Shown here piece after piece: positions 40,501-51,059 of a stretch of DNA of 64,000 bases. The stretch's first letter is position 1. Each line of letters starts with the position of its first letter. This stretch comes from Hydractinia symbiolongicarpus. Taxonomy: Eukaryota > Cnidaria > Hydrozoa > Anthoathecata > Hydractiniidae. The notes under the pieces are model-generated. The model did not search any database. It was given only the letters and a program-made list of their open reading frames with translations, and was not told the origin of the DNA. The stretch spans positions 41,251,201-41,315,200 of the forward strand of contig NC_079875.1 in assembly GCF_029227915.1 (NCBI RefSeq). Reading direction: 5' to 3'. The position numbers were made by a program, and so were the translations under genes.

Positions 40501-43232
40501 TATACTTTTGACTATACGGGCCGAGTCCGGGATTTACGGGAAGTCGCGGGTTTTCGTTTGAGGGCGATTAAACTTCTTTTATTCAGCGTCTCATCAAAAT
40601 TGAAAACATTTTTGAAAACTGCAAGTCTCATGCGTTTTAGTGGTGAAAAAATAATTTAAAAAATCGTTCGGGAAATGAGCTAACTCCCTGGCTACTTTCT
40701 TTGTATACTTTTGACTATGCGGGCCGAGTCCGGGGTTTACGGGAAATGGCGGGTTTTCGTTTGCCGGCGATTAAACTTCTTTTTTTCAGCGTCTCATCAA
40801 AAATGAAAACATTTTTGAAAACTACAAGTCTTATGCGTTGTAGTGGTGAAAAAATAACTTAAAAAATCGTTCTGGAGATGAGTTTACTCACAGGGTACTT
40901 TCTTTGTATACATTCGACTATACGGGCCAAGCCCGGGATTTACGGGAAATCGCGGTTTTTCGTTTGCCGGCGATTAAACCTCTTTCATTAAGTGTCTCAT
41001 CAAAAATGAAAACATTTTTGAAAACTACAAGTCTCATGCGTTTTAGTGGTGAAAAAAAAAATTTAAAAAATCGTTCGGGAAATGAGTTTACTCCCTGGGT
41101 ACTTTCTTTGTATACTTTTGACTATACGGGCCGAGTCCGGGATTTACGGGAAGTCGCGGGTTTTCGTTTGCCGGCGATTAAACTTCTTTTATTCAGCGAC
41201 TCATCAAAAATGAAAACTTTTTTAAAAACTACAAGTCTTATGGGCCTTAGTGGTGAAAAAATAATTTAAAAAATCGTTTGGGAAATGAGTTTACACCCTG
41301 GGTACTTTCTTTGTATACTTTTGACTATACGGGCCGAGTCCGGGATTTACGGGAAATCGCAGGTTTTCGTTTGCCGGCGATTAAACTTCTTTTATTCAGC
41401 GTCTCATCAAAAATGTAAACATTTTTGAAAACTACAAGTCTTATGCGTTTTAGTGGTGAAAAAATAATTTAAAAAATCGTTCTGGAGATGAGTTTACCCA
41501 CAGGGTACTTTCTTTGTATACATTCGACTATACGGGCCAAGCCCGGGATTTACGGGAAATCGCGGGTTTTCGTTTGCTGGCGATTAAACCTCTTTCATTA
41601 AGCGTCTCATCAAAAATGAAAACATTTTTGAAAACTACAAGTCTCATGCGTTTTAGTGGTGAAAAGATAATTTAAAAAATCGTTTTGGAAATGAGTTTAC
41701 TTACAGGGTACTTTCTTTGTATACATTCGACTATACGGGCCAAGCCCGGGATTTACGGGAAATCGCGGGTTTTCGTTTGCCGGCGATTAAACTTCTTTTA
41801 TTCAGCGTCTCATCAAAAATGTAAACATTTCTGAAAACTACAAGTCTCATGTGTTTTAGTGGTGAAAAAATAATTTAAAAATCGTTCGGGAAATGAGTTT
41901 ACTCCCTGGGTACTTTCTTTGTATACTTTTGACTATACGGGCCGAGTCCGGGATTTACGGGAAGTCGCGGGTTTTCGTTTGCCGGCGATTAAACATCTTT
42001 TATTCAGCGACTCATCAAAAATGAAAACTTTTTTAAAAACTACAAGTCTTATGGGCTTTAGTGGTGAAAAAATAATTTAAAAAATCGTTCGGGAAATGAG
42101 TTTACACCCTGGGTACTTTCTTTGTATACTTTTGACTATACGGGCCGAGTCCGGGATTTACGGGAAATCGCAGGTTTTCGTTTGCCGGCGATTAAACTAA
42201 TTTTATTCAGCGTCTCATCAAAAATGAAAACATTTTTAAAATCTACAAGTCTCATGGGCTTTAGTGGTGAAATAATAATTTAAAAAATCGTTCTGGAGAT
42301 GAGTTTACTCACAGGGTACTTTCTTTGTATACATTCGACTATACGGGCCAAGCCCGGGATTTACGGGAAATCGCGGGTTTTCGTTTGCCGGCGATTAAAC
42401 CTCTTTCATTAAGTGTCTCATCAAAAAAGAAAACATTTTTGAAAACTACAAGTCTCATGCGTTTTAGTGGTGAAAAAAAAAATTTAAAAAATCGTTCGGG
42501 AAATGAGTTTACACCCAGGGTGCTTTCTTTGTATACTTTTGACTATAAGGGCCGAGCCCGGGATTTACGGGAAGTCGCGGGTTTTCGTTTGCCGGCGATT
42601 AAACTTCTTTTATTCAGCGTCTCATCAAAAATGTAAACCTTTTTAAAAACTACAAGTCTTATGCGTTGTAGTGGTGAAAAAATAATTTAAAAAATCGTTC
42701 TGGAGATGAGTTTACTCACAGGGTACTTTCTTTGTATACATTCGACTATACGGGCCAAGCCCGGGATTTACGGGAAATCGCGTGTTTTCGTTTGCCGGCG
42801 ATTAAACCTCTTTCATTAAGCGTCTCATCAAAAATGAAAACATCTTTGAAAACTACAAGTCTCATGCGTTTTAGTGGTGAAAAAAAATTTAAAAAAATCG
42901 TTCGGGAAATGACTTTACTCCCTGGGTACTTTCTTTGTATACATTCGACTATACGGGTTAAGCCCGGGATTTACGGGAAAACGCCGGATTTTGTTTGCCG
43001 GCGATTAAACCTCTTTCATTAAGCGTCTCATCAAAAATGAAAACATTTCTGAAAACTACAAGTCTCATGCGTTTTAGTGGTGAAAAAATAATTTAAAAAA
43101 TCGTTCGGGAAATAAGTTTACACCCTGGGTACTTTCTTTGTATACTTTTGACTATACGGGCCGAGTCCGGGATTTACGGGAAGTCGCGGGTTTTCGTTTG
43201 AGGGCGATTAAACTTCTTTTATTCAGCGTCTC
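37546..43232 (+). repeat. HOR of 3,046 bp followed by a 2,640-bp copy lacking two monomers
   Basis: Bases 37,546-39,240 match 40,592-42,286 at an offset of 3,046. Bases 39,646-40,592 match 42,286-43,232 at an offset of 2,640. The second unit is therefore the first one without the 406 bases (two monomers) at 39,240-39,646. Markers include GCGACTCATCAAAAATG, AAAACTTTTTTAAAAAC, AAACTAATTTTATTCAG, TCAAAAAAGAAAA, ACTATAAGGGCCGAG, AAAACATCTTTG, GGGTTAAGCCCGGG, ACGCCGGATTTTGTTTGCC and TTTGAGGGCGATT. Boundaries are approximate. Confidence 0.75.
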
Positions 43233-46200
43233 ATCAAAAATGAAAACATTTTTAAAAACTACAAGTCTCATGGGCTTTAGTGGTGAAATAATAATTTAAA
43301 AAATCGTTTGGGAAATGAGTTTACTCCCTGGGTACTTTCTTTGTATACTTTTGACTATACGAGCCGAGTCCGGGATTTACGGGAAATCGCAGGTGTTCGT
43401 TTGCCGGCGATTAAACTTCTTTTATTCAGCGTCTCATCAAAAATGAAAACATTTTTGAAAACTACAAGTCTCATGCGTTTTGTGGTGAAAAAATAATTTA
43501 AAAAATTGTTCGGGAAATGAGTTTACTCCCTGGGTACTTTCTTTGTATACTTTTGATTATACGGGCCGAGTCCGGGATTTACGGGAAATCGCGGATTTTC
43601 GTTTGAAGGCGATTAAAATTCTTTTATTCAGCGTCTCATCAAAAATGAAATCATTTTTGAAAACTACAAGTCTCATGCGTTGTAGTGGTGAAAAAATACT
43701 TTAAAAAATCGTTCGGTAAATGAGTTTACTCCCTGAGTACTTTCTTTGTATACTTTTGACTATACGGGCCGAGTCCGGGATTTACGGGAAGTCGCGGGTT
43801 TTCGTTTGCCGGCGATTAAACTTCTTTTATTCAGCGTCTCATCAAAAATGAACACATTTTTAAAAACTACAAGTCTCATGCGTTTTAGTGGTGAAAAGAT
43901 AATTTAAAAAATCGTTTTGGAAATGAGTTTACTCACAGGGTACTTTCTTTGTATACATTCGACTATACGGGCTAAGCCCGGGATTTACGGGAAATCGCGG
44001 GTTTTCGTTTGCCGGCGATTAAACTTCTTTTATTCAGCGTCTCATCAAAAATGTAAACATTTTTGAAAACTACAAGTCTTATGCGTTTTAGTGGTGAAAA
44101 AATAATTTAAAAAATCGTTCTGGAGATGAGTTTACCCACAGGGTACTTTCTTTGTATACATTCGACTATACGGGTTAAGCCCGGGATTTACGGGAAAACG
44201 CCGGATTTTGTTTGCCGGCGATTAAACCTCTTTCATTAAGCGTCTCATCAAAAATGAAAACATTTCTGAAAACTACAAGTCTCATGCGTTTTAGTGGTGA
44301 AAAAATAATTTAAAAAATCGTTCGGGAAATAAGTTTACACCCTGGGTACTTTCTTTGTATACTTTTGACTATACGGGCCGAGTCCGGGATTTACGGGAAG
44401 TCGCGGGTTTTCGTTTGAGGGCGATTAAACTTCTTTTATTCAGCGTCTCATCAAAAATGAAAACATTTTTAAAAACTACAAGTCTCATGGGCTTTAGTGG
44501 TGAAATAATAATTTAAAAAATCGTTTGGGAAATGAGTTTACTCCCTGGGTACTTTCTTTGTATACTTTTGACTATACGAGCCGAGTCCGGGATTTACGGG
44601 AAATCGCAGGTTTTCGTTTGCCGGCGATTAAACTTCTTTTATTCAGCGTCTCATCAAAAATGAAAACATTTTTGAAAACTACAAGTCTCATGCGTTTTGT
44701 GGTGAAAAAATAATTTAAAAAATTGTTCGGGAAATGAGTTTACTCCCTGGGTACTTTCTTTGTATACTTTTGATTATACGGGCCGAGTCCGGGATTTACG
44801 GGAAATTGCGGATTTTCGTTTGAAGGCGATTAAAATTCTTTTATTCAGCGTCTCATCAAAAATGAAATCATTTTTGAAAACTACAAGTCTCATGCGTTGT
44901 AGTGGTGAAAAAATACTTTAAAAAATCGTTCGGTAAATGAGTTTACTCCCTGAGTACTTTCTTTGTATACTTTTGACTATACGGGCCGAGTCCGGGATTT
45001 ACGGGAAGTCGCGGGTTTTCGTTTGCCGGCGATTAAACTTCTTTTATTCAGCGTCTCATCAAAAATGAACACATTTTTAAAAACTACAAGTCTCATGCGT
45101 TTTAGTGGTGAAAAGATAATTTAAAAAATCGTTTTGGAAATGAGTTTACTCACAGGGTACTTTCTTTGTATACATTCGACTATACGGGCTAAGCCCGGGA
45201 TTTACGGGAAATCGCGGGTTTTCGTTTGCCGGCGATTAAACTTCTTTTATTCAGCGTCTCATCAAAAATGTAAACATTTTTGAAAACTACAAGTCTTATG
45301 CGTTTTAGTGGTGAAAAAATAATTTAAAAAATCGTTCTGGAGATGAGTTTACCCACAGGGTACTTTCTTTGTATACATTCGACTATACGGGCCAAGCCCG
45401 GGATTTACGGGAAATCGCGGGTTTACGTTTGCCGGCGATTAAACCTCTTTCATTAAGCGTCTCATCAAAAATGAAAACATTTTTGAAAACTACAAGTCTC
45501 ATGCGTTTTAGTGGTGAAAAGATAATTTAAAAAATCGTTTTGGAAATGAGTTTACTTACAGGGTACTTTCTTTGTATACATTCGACTATACGGGCCAAGC
45601 CCGGGATTTACGGGAAATCGCGGGTTTTCGTTTGCCGGCGATTAAACCTCTTTCATTAAGTGTCTCATCAAAAAAGAAAACATTTTTGAAAACTACAAGT
45701 CTCATGCGTTTTAGTGGTGAAAAAAAAAATTTAAAAAATCGTTCGGGAAATGAGTTTACACCCTGGGTGCTTTCTTTGTATACTTTTGACTATAAGGGCC
45801 GAGTCCGGGATTTACGGGAAGTCGCGGGTTTTCGTTTGCCGGCGATTAAACTTCTTTTATTCAGCGTCTCATCAAAAATGTAAACCTTTTTGAAAACTAC
45901 AAGTCTTATGCGTTGTAGTGGTGAAAAAATAATTTAAAAAATCGTTCTGGAGATGAGTTTACTCACAGGGTACTTTCTTTGTATACATTCGACTCTACGG
46001 GCCAAGCCCGGGATTTACGGGAAATCGCGTGTTTTCGTTTGCCGGCGATTAAACCTCTTTCATTAAGCGTCTCATCAAAAATGAAAACATCTTTGAAAAC
46101 TACAAGTCTCATGCGTTTTAGTGGTGAAAAAAAATTTAAAAAAATCGTTCGGGAAATGAGTTTACTCCCTGGGTACTTTCTTTGTATACATTCGACTATA

Positions 46201-47200
46201 CGGGTTAAGCCCGGGATTTACGGGAAAACGCCGGATTTTGTTTGCCGGCGATTAAACCTCTTTCATTAAGCGTCTCATCAAAAATGAAAACATTTTTAAA
46301 AACTACAAGTCTCATGGGCTTTAGTGGTGAAATAATAATTTAAAAAATCGTTTGGGAAATGAGTTTACTCCCTGGGTACTTTCTTTGTATACTTTTGACT
46401 ATACGAGCCGAGTCCGGGATTTACGGGAAATCGCAGGTTTTCGTTTGCCGGCGATTAAACTTCTTTTATTCAGCGTCTCATTAAAAATGAAAACATTTTT
46501 GAAAACTACAAGTCTCATGCGTTTTGTGGTGAAAAAATAATTTTAAAAATCGTTCGGGAAATGAGTTTACTCCCTGGGTACTTTCTTTGTATACTTTTGA
46601 TTATACGGGCCGAGTCCGGGATTTACGGGAAATCGCGGATTTTCGTTTGAAGGCGATTAAAATTCTTTTATTCAGCGTCTCATCAAAAATGAAATCATTT
46701 TTGAAAACTACAAGTCTCATGCGTTGTAGTGGTGAAAAAATACTTTAAAAAATCGTTCGGTAAATGAGTTTACTCCCTGAGTACTTTCTTTGTATACTTT
46801 TGACTATACGGGCCGAGTCCGGGATTTACGGGAAGTCGCGGGTTTTCGTTTGCCGGCGATTAAACTTCTTTTATTCAGCGTCTCATCAAAAATGAACACA
46901 TTTTTAAAAACTACAAGTCTCATGCGTTTTAGTGGTGAAAAGATAATTTAAAAAATCGTTTTGGAAATGAGTTTACTCACAGGGTACTTTCTTTGTATAC
47001 ATTCGACTATACGGGCTAAGCCCGGGATTTACGGGAAATCGCGGGTTTTCGTTTGCCGGCGATTAAACTTCTTTTATTCAGCGTCTCATCAAAAATGTAA
47101 ACATTTTTGAAAACTACAAGTCTTATGCGTTTTAGTGGTGAAAAAATAATTTAAAAAATCGTTCTGGAGATGAGTTTACCCACAGGGTACTTTCTTTGTA
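43232..47200 (+). repeat. HOR series with 1,217-bp and 1,827-bp offsets
   Basis: A group of about four and a half monomers is marked by TATACGAGCCGAG, GCGTTTTGTGGTG (an A lost from TTTTAGTGG), TTTGAAGGCGATTAAAATTC, GAAATCATTTTTG, TCGGTAAATGAG, CCCTGAGTAC, ATGAACACATTTTT and GGGCTAAGCCC. It occurs at about 43,232, 44,449 and 46,276. The offsets are 1,217 (6 monomers) and 1,827 (9 monomers). The three extra monomers before the third occurrence match the 42,325-43,022 region. Confidence 0.75.
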
Positions 47201-48279
47201 TACATTCGACTATACGGGCCAAGCCCGGGATTTACGGGAAATCGCGGGTTTTCGTTTGCCGGCGATTAAACCTCTTTCATTAAGCGTCTCATCAAAAATG
47301 AAAACATTTTTGAAACCTACAAGTCTCATGCGTTTTAGTGGTGAAAAGATAATTTAAAAAATCGTTTTGGAAATGAGTTTACTTACAGGGTACTTTCTTT
47401 GTATACATTCGACTATACGGGCCAAGCCCGGGATTTACGGGAAATCGCGGGTTTTCGTTTGCCGGCGATTAAACTTCTTTTATTCAGCGTCTCATCAAAA
47501 ATGTAAACATTTCTGAAAACTACAAGTCTCATGTGTTTTAGTGGTGAAAAAATAATTTAAAAATCGTTCGGGAAATGAGTTTACACCCTGGGTACTTTCT
47601 TTGTATACTTTTGACTATACGGGCCGAGTCCGGGATTTACGGGAAATCGCAGGTTTTCGTTTGCCGGCGATTAAACTAATTTTATTCAGCGTCTCATCAA
47701 AAATGAAAACATTTTTAAAATCTACAAGTCTCATGGGCTTTAGTGGTGAAATAATAATTTAAAAAATCGTTCGGGAAATGAGTTTACACCCTGGGTACTT
47801 TCTTTGTATACTTTTGACTATACGGGCCGAGTCCGGGATTTACGGGAAATCGCAGGTTTTCGTTTGCCGGCGATTAAACTTCTTTTATTCAGCGTCTCAT
47901 CAAAATTGAAAACATTTTTGAAAACTGCAATTCTCATGCGTTTTAGTGGTGAAAAAATAATTTAAAAAATCGTTCGGGAAATGAGCTAACTCCCTGGGTA
48001 CTTTTTTTGTATACTTTTGACTATACGGGCCGAGTCCGGGGTTTACGGGAAATGGCGGGTTTTCGTTTGCCGGCGATTAAACTTCTTTTTTTCAGCGTCT
48101 CATCAAAAATGAAAACATTTTTGAAAACTACAAGTCTTATGCGTTTTAGTGGTGAAAAAATAATTTAAAAAGTCGTTCTGGAGATGAGTTTACTCACAGG
48201 GTACTTTCTTTGTATACATTCGACTATTCGGGCCAAGCCCGGGATTTACGGGAAATCGCGGGTTTTCGTTTGCCGGGGA

Positions 48280-48283
48280 TTAA
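48280..48283. repeat. TTAA target-site duplication, left, element copy 1
   Basis: TTAA between satellite GGGGA and the element's CCCTATTC end. The monomer consensus carries TTAA here (GGCGATTAAAC), so this is the pre-existing target. Confidence 0.9.
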
Positions 48284-48300
48284 CCCTATTCGGTCCGGGG
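48284..48300 (+). repeat. Left terminal inverted repeat, element copy 1
   Basis: CCCTATTCGGTCCGGGG, a perfect 17-base complement of 49,005-49,021. It is presumably a transposase recognition end. The G run continues into the subterminal hairpin. Confidence 0.92.
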
Positions 48301-48320
48301 GGGGCGGATTCCGCCCCCCC
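48298..48320. repeat. Left subterminal GC hairpin, element copy 1
   Basis: Perfect inverted repeat with 11-base arms around a single T: seven G then CGGA, T, then TCCG and seven C. As DNA or RNA it could form a very stable stem with almost no loop, or a cruciform. The same palindrome occurs near the right end. Confidence 0.9.
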
Positions 48321-48334
48321 TGACGGTTTTTTTT

Positions 48335-48522
48335 AATAACTCCTGATTGCTTTGTTATATGGCTATGATACTTACTGAGTTTCAACATTTATCTATTAGA
48401 CACCTGCATGCTAATTTTTTAGGTCCCATACCTTTTAGAGGCTTTGATATTGGCCATTACTCGAAACTACCCCTAAAAATCTCTATTAAATCCTTATAAT
48501 GGGAAAAATATAATAACTCCTG
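48335..48522. repeat. 11-bp direct repeat AATAACTCCTG inside element copy 1
   Basis: AATAACTCCTG occurs at 48,335-48,345 and 48,512-48,522. A related AGTTATT, inverted, lies at 48,951-48,957 just inside the right hairpin, so AATAACT is also part of the subterminal inverted structure. Short subterminal repeats of this type are often transposase-binding sites, but that role is inferred here. Confidence 0.6.
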
Positions 48523-48638
48523 TTAGGATTATCCTTAGAACTTGAAACTTGCAACACAACTTTTTTTCATCAAGAAGAATAATTTTGAATAATTTGAACA
48601 CGTGACTAATCCGATTTCCCGATTTTGTCGGATTTTAC

Positions 48639-48667
48639 CCGAAAATCGGAAAAAAACGGATTTTCGG
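48639..48667. repeat. Central inverted repeat in element copy 1
   Basis: CCGAAAATC at 48,639-48,647 pairs with GATTTTCGG at 48,659-48,667 across an A-rich spacer. The surrounding CGGATTTT/CCGATTTC motifs recur several times between 48,610 and 48,695. The counterpart in copy 2 is at 55,871-55,899. Confidence 0.65.
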
Positions 48668-48836
48668 CCAATTTTTGGCAATTTTTTATCCGATCCATGT
48701 AAAAACCGGAAGATATGTTAAATAACTTTTATTTAGCTTTCAGAAACTTCAAACAGAATGTAAAAATTCGCTCTAGAACAAAAGTAATTATATTTTAAGC
48801 AGATAGTGGCATTTTTAACAATTTTCAAGCTTCTGA

Positions 48837-48888
48837 TGACGTCACAGAAAATGTGCTGACGCAAGGAAATTTTTTTTGGCGCCATTTT
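48837..48888. promoter_or_regulatory. Cluster of transcription-factor-like motifs in element copy 1
   Basis: TGACGTCA at 48,837-48,844 is a perfect match to the palindromic cAMP-response-element octamer. TTTGGCGC at 48,875-48,882 fits the E2F consensus, and the adjoining GCCATTTT fits a YY1-like core. A CACGTG E-box lies further left at 48,599-48,604. The same motifs occur 7,232 bases downstream in copy 2. Such short motifs arise by chance, so binding is not claimed. Confidence 0.3.
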
Positions 48889-48959
48889 GTTTCTTTTATG
48901 GCGTACTATAAGTGTGCCAAGTTTGATTCAATTTGAACAACCCTATGGAAAGTTATTGA

Positions 48960-48982
48960 GGGGGGGCGGAATCCGCCCCCCC
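48960..48982. repeat. Right subterminal GC hairpin, element copy 1
   Basis: Same 11-base-arm palindrome as at 48,298-48,320, with a central A because it is in inverted orientation. Both ends of the element therefore carry a palindrome inside an inverted repeat. Confidence 0.9.
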
Positions 48983-49004
48983 CGGTCATAGTATGTTCGA
49001 AAAA

Positions 49005-49021
49005 CCCCGGACCGAATAGGG
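49005..49021 (-). repeat. Right terminal inverted repeat, element copy 1
   Basis: CCCCGGACCGAATAGGG, the inverted partner of the left end. Unlike the left end, it is separated from its subterminal hairpin by about 22 bases. Confidence 0.92.
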
Positions 49022-49025
49022 TTAA
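49022..49025. repeat. TTAA target-site duplication, right, element copy 1
   Basis: TTAA between the element's GAATAGGG end and satellite ACCTCTTTC. It pairs with the TTAA at 48,280. Confidence 0.9.
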
Positions 49026-51059
49026 ACCTCTTTCATTAAGCGTCTCATCAAAAATGAAAACATTTTTGAAAACTACAAGTCTCATGCGTTTTAGTGGTGA
49101 AAAGATAATTTAAAAAATCGTTTTGGAAATGTGTTTACTCACAGGGTACTTTCTTTGTATACATTCGACTATACGGGCCAAGCCCGGGATTTACGGGAAA
49201 TCGCGGGATTTCGTTTGCCGGCGATTAAACCTCTTTCATTAGGCGTCTCATCAAAAATGAAAACATTTTTGAAAACTACAAGTCTCATGCGTTTTAGTGG
49301 TGAAAAAATAATTTAAAAAATCGTTCGGGAAATGAGTTTACTCCCTGGGTACTTTTTTGTATACTTTTGACTATACGGGCCGAGTCCGGGATTTACGGGA
49401 AGTCGCGGGTTTTCGTTTGCCGGCGATTAAACTTCTTTTATTCAGCGACTCATCAAAAATGAAAACATTTTTAAAAACTACAAGTCTTATGGGCTTCAGT
49501 GGTGAAATAATAATTTAAAAAATCGTTCGTGAAATGAGTTTACACCCTGGGTACTTTCTTTGTATACTTTTGACTATACGGGCCGAGTCCGGGATTTACG
49601 GGAAATCGCAGGTTTTCGTTTGCCGGCGATTAAACTAATTTTATTCAGCGTCTCATCAAAAATGAAAACATTTTTAAAATCTACAAGTCTCATGGGCTTT
49701 AGTGGTGAAATAATAATTTAAAAAATCGTTCGGGAAATGAGTTTACACCCTGGGTACTTTCTTTGTATACTTTTGACTATACGGGCCGAGTCCGGGATTT
49801 ACGGGAAATCGCAGGTTTTCGTTTGCCGGCGATTAAACTTCTTTTATTCAGCGTCTCATCAAAATTGAAAACATTTTTGAAAACTGCAATTCTCATGCGT
49901 TTTAGTGGTGAAAAAATAATTTAAAAAATCGTTCGGGAAATGAGCTAACTCCCTGGGTACTTTTTTTGTATACTTTTGACTATGCGGGCCGAGTCCGGGG
50001 TTTACGGAAATGGCGGGTTTTCGTTTGCCGGCGATTAAACTTCTCTTTTTGAGCGTCTCATCAAAAATGAAAACATTTTTAAAAACTACAAGTCTTATGC
50101 GTTTTAGTGGTGAAAAAATAATTTAAAAAATCGTTCTGGAGATGAGTTTACTCACAGGGTACTTTCTTTGTATACATTCGACTATACGGGCCGAGTCCGG
50201 GATTTACGGGAAATAGCAGGTTTTCGTTTGCCGGCGATTAAACTAATTTTATTCAGCGTCTCATCAAAAATGAAAACATTTTTAAAAACTACAAGTCTCA
50301 TGATCTTTAGTGGTGAAATAATAATTTAAAAAATCGTTCTGGAGATGAGTTTACTCACAGGGTACTTTCTTTGTATACATTCGACTATACGGGCCAAGCC
50401 CGAGATTTACGGGAAATCGCGGGTTTTCGTTTGCCGGCGATTAAACTTCTTTTTTTCAGCGTCTCATCAAAAATGAAAACATTTTTGAAAACTACAAGTC
50501 TTATGCGTTGTAGTGGTGAAAAAATAATTTAAAAAATCGTTCTAGAGATGAGTTTACTCACAGGGTACTTTCTTTGTATACATTCGACTATACGGGCCAA
50601 GCCCGGGATTTACGGGAAATCGCGGGTTTTCGTTTGCCGGCGATTAAACCTCTTTCATTAAGTGTCTCATCAAAAATGAAAACATTTTTGAAATCTACAA
50701 GTCTCATGCGTTTTAGTGGTGAAAAAAAAAATTAAAAAATCGTTCGGGAAATGAGTTTACACCCTGGGTGCTTTCTTTGTATACTTTTGACTATACGGGC
50801 CGAGTCCGGGATTTACGGGAAGTCGCGGGTTTTCGTTTGCCGGCGATTAAACTTCTTTTATTCAGCGTCTCATCAAAAATGAAAACATTTTTAGAAACTA
50901 CAAGTCTCATGGGCTTTAGTGGTTAAATAATAATTTAAAAAATCGTTCGGGAAATGAGTTTACACCCTGGGTACTTTCTTTGTATACTTTTGACTATACG
51001 GGCCGAGTCCGGGATTTACGGGAAATCGCAGGTTTTCGTTTGCCGGCGATTAAACTTCT

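Larger units (their letters stand above)
1..48283 (+). repeat. 203-bp satellite array, left block
   Basis: Head-to-tail tandem array of a roughly 203-bp monomer. Each monomer carries the same landmarks in order: GTATAC, a GGGCC(A/G)AG(C/T)CCGGG block, ATTTACGGGAAATCGC, a TTTTCGTTTGCCGGCGATTAAAC block, GTCTCATCAAAAATG, an A/T-rich hairpin AAAAATG-AAAA-CATTTTT, CTACAAGTCTCATGCG, TTTTAGTGGTGAAAA, an A/T tract and TCGTTCGGGAAATGAG. Successive GTATAC sites, for example at 19000, 19203, 19406, 19609 and 19812, are exactly 203 bases apart. All copies I read lie in one orientation. No stretch in this block lacks the repeat, so there is no room for a gene. Variation is mostly single substitutions and A-run length changes, with a few larger deletions listed separately. 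A centromeric or pericentromeric satellite is the likeliest identity, but the sequence alone does not show location. Confidence 0.98.
48284..49021. mobile_element. piggyBac-like non-autonomous element (MITE), copy 1
   Basis: A 738-bp insertion, unrelated to the satellite, sits in one monomer between two TTAA tetranucleotides. Its ends are perfect 17-bp inverted repeats, CCCTATTCGGTCCGGGG at 48,284-48,300 and its complement at 49,005-49,021. TTAA target duplication with termini beginning CCC is the established signature of the piggyBac superfamily. Removing the element and one TTAA rejoins 48,212-48,283 to 49,026-49,156 as a monomer of exactly 203 bases, so the insertion is clean. The interior has no long open frame and no transposase-like sequence, so the copy must depend on a transposase made elsewhere. 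I assign it to piggyBac by its ends only; I do not recognise a named family. Orientation is undefined. Confidence 0.88.
48212..49156 (+). repeat. Satellite monomer split by the element
   Basis: From GTATAC at 48,212 to the next GTATAC at 49,157, taking out the 738-bp element and one TTAA leaves 72 + 131 = 203 bases, the exact monomer length. The upstream half has ATTCGACTATTCGGGCC and CCGGGGATTAA, and the downstream half has ACCTCTTTCATTAAG, so the target was a variant-a monomer. The insertion point is the TTAA of GGCGATTAAAC. Confidence 0.9.

Noticed and set aside
1-48283. A CRISPR array, because of regular repetition
   Set aside because: There are no short direct repeats with unique spacers. 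The whole 203-bp unit is repeated.
48284-49021. A transposase gene or remnant inside the element
   Set aside because: The 738 bases are A/T-rich with frequent stops, and I could find no open frame of notable length in either orientation or any DDE-like pattern.
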